Shown here piece by piece: positions 60,410 to 64,000 of a stretch of DNA of 64,000 bases. This DNA is from Clostridia bacterium (GTDB taxonomy: Bacteria > Bacillota > Clostridia > Christensenellales > QALW01). Made by a program: the position numbers and the translations under genes. The notes beneath the pieces were generated by a model. That model did no database searches. It worked only from the letters and a program-made list of their open reading frames with translations, and was not told the DNA's origin. The stretch lies in contig CAAGID010000011.1 of the NCBI GenBank assembly GCA_900769815.1, forward strand, positions 37,468 to 101,467, in the 5' to 3' direction. Every line of letters starts with the position of its first letter. Position 1 is the stretch's first letter.

Positions 60410-61207
60410 CTAAATCATTCTGTAACATTTGCCACGTGTGTGCTGTTTTGCTATATCAATATTAACGTCAATACCGTCCTTTGCTCCACGCTTTAAAAGA
60501 TGGGTGCAAATAGTATTATATGCAAGTTCGGGCGTATTATTTTCTTCACTTAAATGTGCAAGAACAACTTGCTTCAAACCATACTCAAGCAAATACGCAA
60601 GCGTCTGCCCGCAAAGGTCGTTGGAAAGGTGTCCTTTAGGACCTTGTACTCTTTGCTTTAAAAATTGTGAATATGGTCCTTTCTGAAGCATCTCTAAATC
60701 GTGATTTGCTTCAAGAACAAGAATATCGCTATTTTTTAAATTTTCAATAATACTGCTGTTCATATGCCCTAAATCGGTTGCAACAGTGATTTTGCTCATA
60801 CCCGAATACACCGAAAAACCGCAAGAACAGGCACTATCATGGGGAGTTTTGAATGGCTGAATATCAAAACTCTCAATACAAAATCCTCTACTATTCTCAA
60901 AAGTGCGCACGTTTTTGCTTGAAAGGTCAGGGACTTTTCTTAAAATTGCCGACATTGTCTTTTCATTGGCATAAACGGGAACGTCGTATTTTTTCGAAAA
61001 TACGCGGACCCCTGCAATATGGTCCATATGCTCGTGGGTTACAATTATGCCGTCAACTTCATTGGGAGATACACCTAAATCAGTAAGATTTTCAGCAATA
61101 CATTTTGCCGAAAGACCTGCATCAACAAGTATTTTATTTTTTTCCGTAGCAATAAGATAACTGTTACCTTTGCTACCGCTGCCTAAAGTACAAAAAGTTA
61201 CTGACAA
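60410..61207 (-). CDS. walJ: MBL-fold metal-dependent hydrolase (YycJ/WalJ type)
   Basis: A 265-residue metallo-beta-lactamase-fold protein with CTLGSGSKGNSYLI at its start and the metal motif THEHMDHIAG, then VATDLGHM and VLAHLSEENN. These are the YycJ/WalJ hallmarks; it is a likely nuclease tied to WalRK in Bacilli, although walRK are not in this window. The start is TTG at 61205-61207 with AAGGA upstream; no suitable ATG is present. Confidence 0.88.
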   Translation of the reverse strand: MSVTFCTLGSGSKGNSYLIATEKNKILVDAGLSAKCIAENLTDLGVSPNEVDGIIVTHEHMDHIAGVRVFSKKYDVPVYANEKTMSAILRKVPDLSSKNVRTFENSRGFCIESFDIQPFKTPHDSACSCGFSVYSGMSKITVATDLGHMNSSIIENLKNSDILVLEANHDLEMLQKGPYSQFLKQRVQGPKGHLSNDLCGQTLAYLLEYGLKQVVLAHLSEENNTPELAYNTICTHLLKRGAKDGIDVNIDIAKQHTRGKCYRMI

Positions 61208-61239
61208 TTTTATAAATTCCTTTTTAACAATTTATTAAA

Positions 61240-61268
61240 ATTATATCATTTTATACAACTTTTTGCAA
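61240..61268 (-). promoter_or_regulatory. Sigma-A promoter for walJ/hflX
   Basis: On the minus strand, TTGCAA (61263-61268), a 17-base spacer and TATAAT (complement of 61240-61245). Confidence 0.7.
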
Positions 61269-61311
61269 GCGGAAAGAAATTAAAAAATCGCCATATTTTT
61301 TGCGGATTTAC

Positions 61312-61340
61312 TTTACACATTCGTTGTTTTATGGTATTAT
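61312..61340 (+). promoter_or_regulatory. Sigma-A promoter for asd-dapA-dapB
   Basis: TTTACA (61312-61317), a 17-base spacer and TATTAT (61335-61340), about 30 bases before the asd start. No riboswitch-like leader fits in that distance. Confidence 0.68.
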
Positions 61341-61375
61341 AAACATAACTTTATGTATAAGTGAGGATTTTTACT

Positions 61376-62458
61376 ATGGAAAAGTTAAATGTTGGTATTA
61401 TTGGCGCAACCGGCATGGTTGGTCAGCGTTTTATTACGCTTCTTTCAGACCATCCCTGGTTCAATATTGTTACACTTGCTGCAAGCTCACGTTCAGCTAA
61501 CAAAACTTATAAGGAAGCTGTTGGCGACCGTTGGGTTATGGATAAGCCCGTTCCTGAATTTATCAACGAAATGATGGTTCTTGATGCAACTGAAGATGCT
61601 GAAAAAATTGCATCAATGGTTGATATGGTTTTCTGTGCAGTTGATATGCCCAAGGCTGAAATACGTGCTCTTGAAGAAAGATACGCAAAGCTTGAAGTTG
61701 CAGTTATTTCAAATAACTCTGCACACCGTTCAACTCCTGACGTGCCTATGATTATTCCTGAGCTTAATGCTGACCATTCAGAAGTTATCACTGCTCAGAA
61801 AATGCGTTTGGGTACAAAGAAGGGCTTTATTGCAGTTAAGTCAAACTGCTCACTTCAGAGCTATGTTCCTGCTTTATTCCCTCTTTCAAAATTCGGTATC
61901 AAAAAAGCACTTGCTTGCACTTATCAGGCAATTTCAGGTGCAGGTAAGACCTTTGAGCGTTGGCCTGAAATGGTTGACAACCTTATTCCCTATATCGGCG
62001 GCGAGGAAGAAAAAAGCGAAAACGAACCATTAAAGATTTGGGGTCACGTTGAAAACGGTGTTATCGTGCCTTCTGAGACTCCTAACATTACAACTCAGTG
62101 CTTCCGCGTGCCTGTTTCAAACGGTCACACAGCAGCAGTTTTCGTAAGCTTTGAAAACAAGCCTTCAAAGGAAGAAATCCTTGAAATCTGGAAGAACTTT
62201 AAGGGTGACCCTCAGATTTTTAATCTTCCCTCTGCACCAAAACAGTTCCTTAACTATTTTGTAGAGGATAATCAGCCTCAGATTAAATCCTGCCGTGAAT
62301 TAGAAGGCGGTATGGCTGTTTCAATCGGCAGATTAAGAGAAGATAAACAATACGATTACAAATTCGTTTGTATGTCACATAACACATTACGCGGTGCCGC
62401 AGGCGGTGCAGTTCTTATGGCTGAGCTTCTTGTTGCGCAAGGCTTTATTGAGAAGTGA
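61376..62458 (+). CDS. asd: Aspartate-semialdehyde dehydrogenase
   Basis: A 360-residue NADP enzyme reducing aspartyl phosphate. GIIGATGMVGQRF (8-19) binds the cofactor and catalytic Cys158 lies in KSNCSLQSY. The SNC-S context and FCAVDMPKAEIRALEERYA resemble the archaeal/fungal type rather than the E. coli type. I chose ATG at 61376 after GTGAGGA over an ATG 15 bases upstream. It leads the diaminopimelate/lysine operon with dapA and dapB. Confidence 0.95.
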   Translation: MEKLNVGIIGATGMVGQRFITLLSDHPWFNIVTLAASSRSANKTYKEAVGDRWVMDKPVPEFINEMMVLDATEDAEKIASMVDMVFCAVDMPKAEIRALEERYAKLEVAVISNNSAHRSTPDVPMIIPELNADHSEVITAQKMRLGTKKGFIAVKSNCSLQSYVPALFPLSKFGIKKALACTYQAISGAGKTFERWPEMVDNLIPYIGGEEEKSENEPLKIWGHVENGVIVPSETPNITTQCFRVPVSNGHTAAVFVSFENKPSKEEILEIWKNFKGDPQIFNLPSAPKQFLNYFVEDNQPQIKSCRELEGGMAVSIGRLREDKQYDYKFVCMSHNTLRGAAGGAVLMAELLVAQGFIEK

Positions 62459-62463
62459 GAATT

Positions 62464-63354
62464 ATGAGAAAGAATACTATTTTTACAGGCAGTGCTACTG
62501 CCCTCATTACACCTTTTACTGAAAACGGTGTTGATTTTGAAGCATTTAAACGTCTTATAGATTTTCAGATTGAAAACGGTACCGATGCTCTTTTAATTTG
62601 CGGTACAACGGGCGAACCTGCCACAATGACCTATGACGAAAGAGCAGAAGTCGTTAAGTTTGCTATCGACTACATAAACAAGCGTGTTCCCGTTATCGTT
62701 GGTACAGGTTCAAATGCAACGCATATTGCAGTAAGCAATTCTATTGTTGCTTATGAAGCAGGCGCAGATGCTTTATTGGTAGTTACACCCTACTATAATA
62801 AATGTACTCAGGAAGGCTTATACCGTCATTTTAAGGCTGTATGCAAGGCTACACCTCTTCCCGTCATCTGCTATAGTGTTCCCGGTAGAACAGGCGTTAA
62901 TATCACTCCTGAAACAATGGAGAGATTAGCTGAGCTTGAAACAATGACTGCTATTAAAGAAGCAAGCGGTAATATGGATCAAATTACCGATATTTGTGCA
63001 AGGGTCGACGATAAAATCGACGTTTACTCAGGCGATGACGGAATTACAGTACCCGTTATGGCAGTTGGCGGTAAAGGCGTTATTTCCGTTGCTTCAAACA
63101 TTCTTCCCTATGAGGTACACAAAATGTGTGAGGACTTCTTTAACGGCAACATTCAGGAAGCCGCAAAAATGCAGTTAAAGCTTCATCCCCTTGTTAAGGC
63201 TCTTTTCTGCGAGGTTAATCCTATTCCCGTAAAGACTGCCGCATCATTAATGGGTTACGGCAAATGTAATCTCCGTCTTCCGCTTTGTGACATGAGCGAG
63301 AAAAATCTTGAATATCTTAAAAAGGAAATGACTAAATTCGGTATTCAATTCTAA
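62464..63354 (+). CDS. dapA: 4-Hydroxy-tetrahydrodipicolinate synthase
   Basis: A 296-residue aldolase condensing pyruvate with aspartate semialdehyde. Schiff-base Lys165 lies in TAIKEASGN, Tyr137 in CYSVPGRTG and Thr48-Thr49 in GTTGEP. ATG at 62464 is preferred; a GTG 9 bases upstream would overlap the asd stop. It follows asd by 5 bases and precedes dapB by 18 bases. Confidence 0.97.
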   Translation: MRKNTIFTGSATALITPFTENGVDFEAFKRLIDFQIENGTDALLICGTTGEPATMTYDERAEVVKFAIDYINKRVPVIVGTGSNATHIAVSNSIVAYEAGADALLVVTPYYNKCTQEGLYRHFKAVCKATPLPVICYSVPGRTGVNITPETMERLAELETMTAIKEASGNMDQITDICARVDDKIDVYSGDDGITVPVMAVGGKGVISVASNILPYEVHKMCEDFFNGNIQEAAKMQLKLHPLVKALFCEVNPIPVKTAASLMGYGKCNLRLPLCDMSEKNLEYLKKEMTKFGIQF

Positions 63355-63372
63355 TTTTATGGGAGGATATAT

Positions 63373-64000
63373 ATGTTAAAAGTAATTCTTTCCGGTTGTA
63401 TGGGTAAAATGGGCAGAGTAATCATCGACGAAATTGAAAAAGGCGATGATTTTAAGGTTGTTGCAGGCGTTGACCTTATGGCAGCAAAAGCAGCTGACTT
63501 TGACTTTCCCGTTTACAGCGATATTGAAAAGTGCAATGAGGCTGCTGATGTTATAATTGACTTTTCACGCCCTGAAGCACTGCCCCAGCTTTTACGTTAC
63601 GGACAGAAAAAGCATATACCTATGGTGCTTTGCTCAACAGGCTACAATGCCAATGACGTAAGTGCCATTGAATACGCATCTGAAAACGTTGCTATTATGC
63701 GTTCGGCAAATATGTCTGTAGGTGTAAACCTTTTAATGAAGCTTTCAAAATCAGCAACAAACATACTTCACAGCAATTTTGATATAGAAATTGAAGAAAG
63801 ACACCATAACCAGAAGGTTGATGCTCCCTCAGGCACGGCAATGATGCTTGCAGATGCTATCAACCAGGCAGCCGGCGGCGACCTTGAATACGTTTATGAC
63901 CGCCACGAAAACCGCACTGCAAGAAAAAAACGCGAACTTGGTATGCACGCATTACGCGGTGGCACAATAACAGGCGAACACACTGTTGTTTTTGCAGGCA
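63373..64000 (+). CDS. dapB: 4-Hydroxy-tetrahydrodipicolinate reductase (3' end beyond right edge)
   Basis: About 209 codons are present, beginning MLKVILSGCMGKMGR with the nucleotide loop GCMGKMGR (8-15). ERHHNQKVDAPSGTA is the DapB catalytic signature. The frame is open at base 64000, so the C-terminus is missing. ATG follows GGGAGG. It is the third gene of the asd-dapA-dapB operon. Confidence 0.97.
   Translation, partial: MLKVILSGCMGKMGRVIIDEIEKGDDFKVVAGVDLMAAKAADFDFPVYSDIEKCNEAADVIIDFSRPEALPQLLRYGQKKHIPMVLCSTGYNANDVSAIEYASENVAIMRSANMSVGVNLLMKLSKSATNILHSNFDIEIEERHHNQKVDAPSGTAMMLADAINQAAGGDLEYVYDRHENRTARKKRELGMHALRGGTITGEHTVVFAG

Noticed and set aside
1..64000. tRNA, rRNA, CRISPR arrays, insertion sequences, prophage
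   Set aside because: I read the intergenic gaps and saw no cloverleaf-like segments, spaced direct repeats, transposase or phage genes.

Overview
The window looks like a chromosomal segment of a low-GC, endospore-forming member of the Clostridia (Bacillota). I infer this from the sporulation genes (spoIIID, a spoIVFA/spoIVFB pair, a Gin-type sigma-G inhibitor), Firmicutes-type gene orders (lon-engB, plsY-parE-parC, minD-minE-rodA-spoIVFA-spoIVFB), a T-box-like leader before ileS, strong GGAGG-type ribosome-binding sites and AT-rich intergenic DNA. The genus cannot be named from sequence alone. I saw no rRNA, tRNA, CRISPR array, phage or insertion sequence.

Layout: 1-3.5 kb (minus) holds a TTG-started membrane-anchored protein, a class B penicillin-binding lipoprotein with a MecA-type N-terminus, and a PTS EIIC-type membrane protein cut by the left edge. 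3.5-5.1 kb is a control hub. A minus-strand cobalamin riboswitch with its own terminator precedes a transcobalamin-like (DUF4430) lipoprotein and an ECF S-component-like protein, probably a corrinoid uptake system. Divergent to it, a T-box-like leader and terminator precede ileS. 5.1-11.7 kb (plus) holds ileS, a class I rRNA-methyltransferase-like gene, an RluA-type pseudouridine synthase, and then a PqqD-like / RmlA / HPr-kinase-like triad. A small gin-like gene follows.

12-24.5 kb is one leftward cluster of eight genes: a giant exported solute-binding protein, two pairs of sugar ABC permeases, an NHL-repeat/TPR membrane protein, a YIP1-family protein and a DUF5696 lipoprotein. No ATPase gene is present, so a shared MsmX-type ATPase elsewhere is likely. 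24.9-29.7 kb holds a heterodimeric ABC exporter and rmuC. 29.8-35.2 kb holds two small anchored proteins, an M20 dipeptidase fused to a membrane module, a DUF951 protein, a signal peptidase I with a long acidic N-terminus and a metallophosphoesterase. Then come dusB and, convergent, the minD-minE-rodA-spoIVFA-spoIVFB group.

40-45.9 kb: a DUF1858/rpiB/yhcH operon, a second heterodimeric ABC exporter (minus), and a Dabb protein coupled to a pyridoxamine kinase. 46-53.7 kb: a DUF512 radical-SAM protein, der, plsY, parE and parC. 53.7-57.6 kb (minus): a membrane protein, lon and engB. 57.8-64 kb: a lipoprotein, spoIIID, an hflX with a JAMM-like N-terminal domain, walJ, and the lysine/diaminopimelate genes asd-dapA-dapB, the last cut by the right edge. 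Most of the window is ordinary chromosomal housekeeping. The more unusual parts are the B12-controlled uptake pair, the eight-gene carbohydrate cluster, the PqqD/RmlA/HPrK triad, several domain fusions, and a recurring architecture in which a terminator-like hairpin abuts the next start codon.
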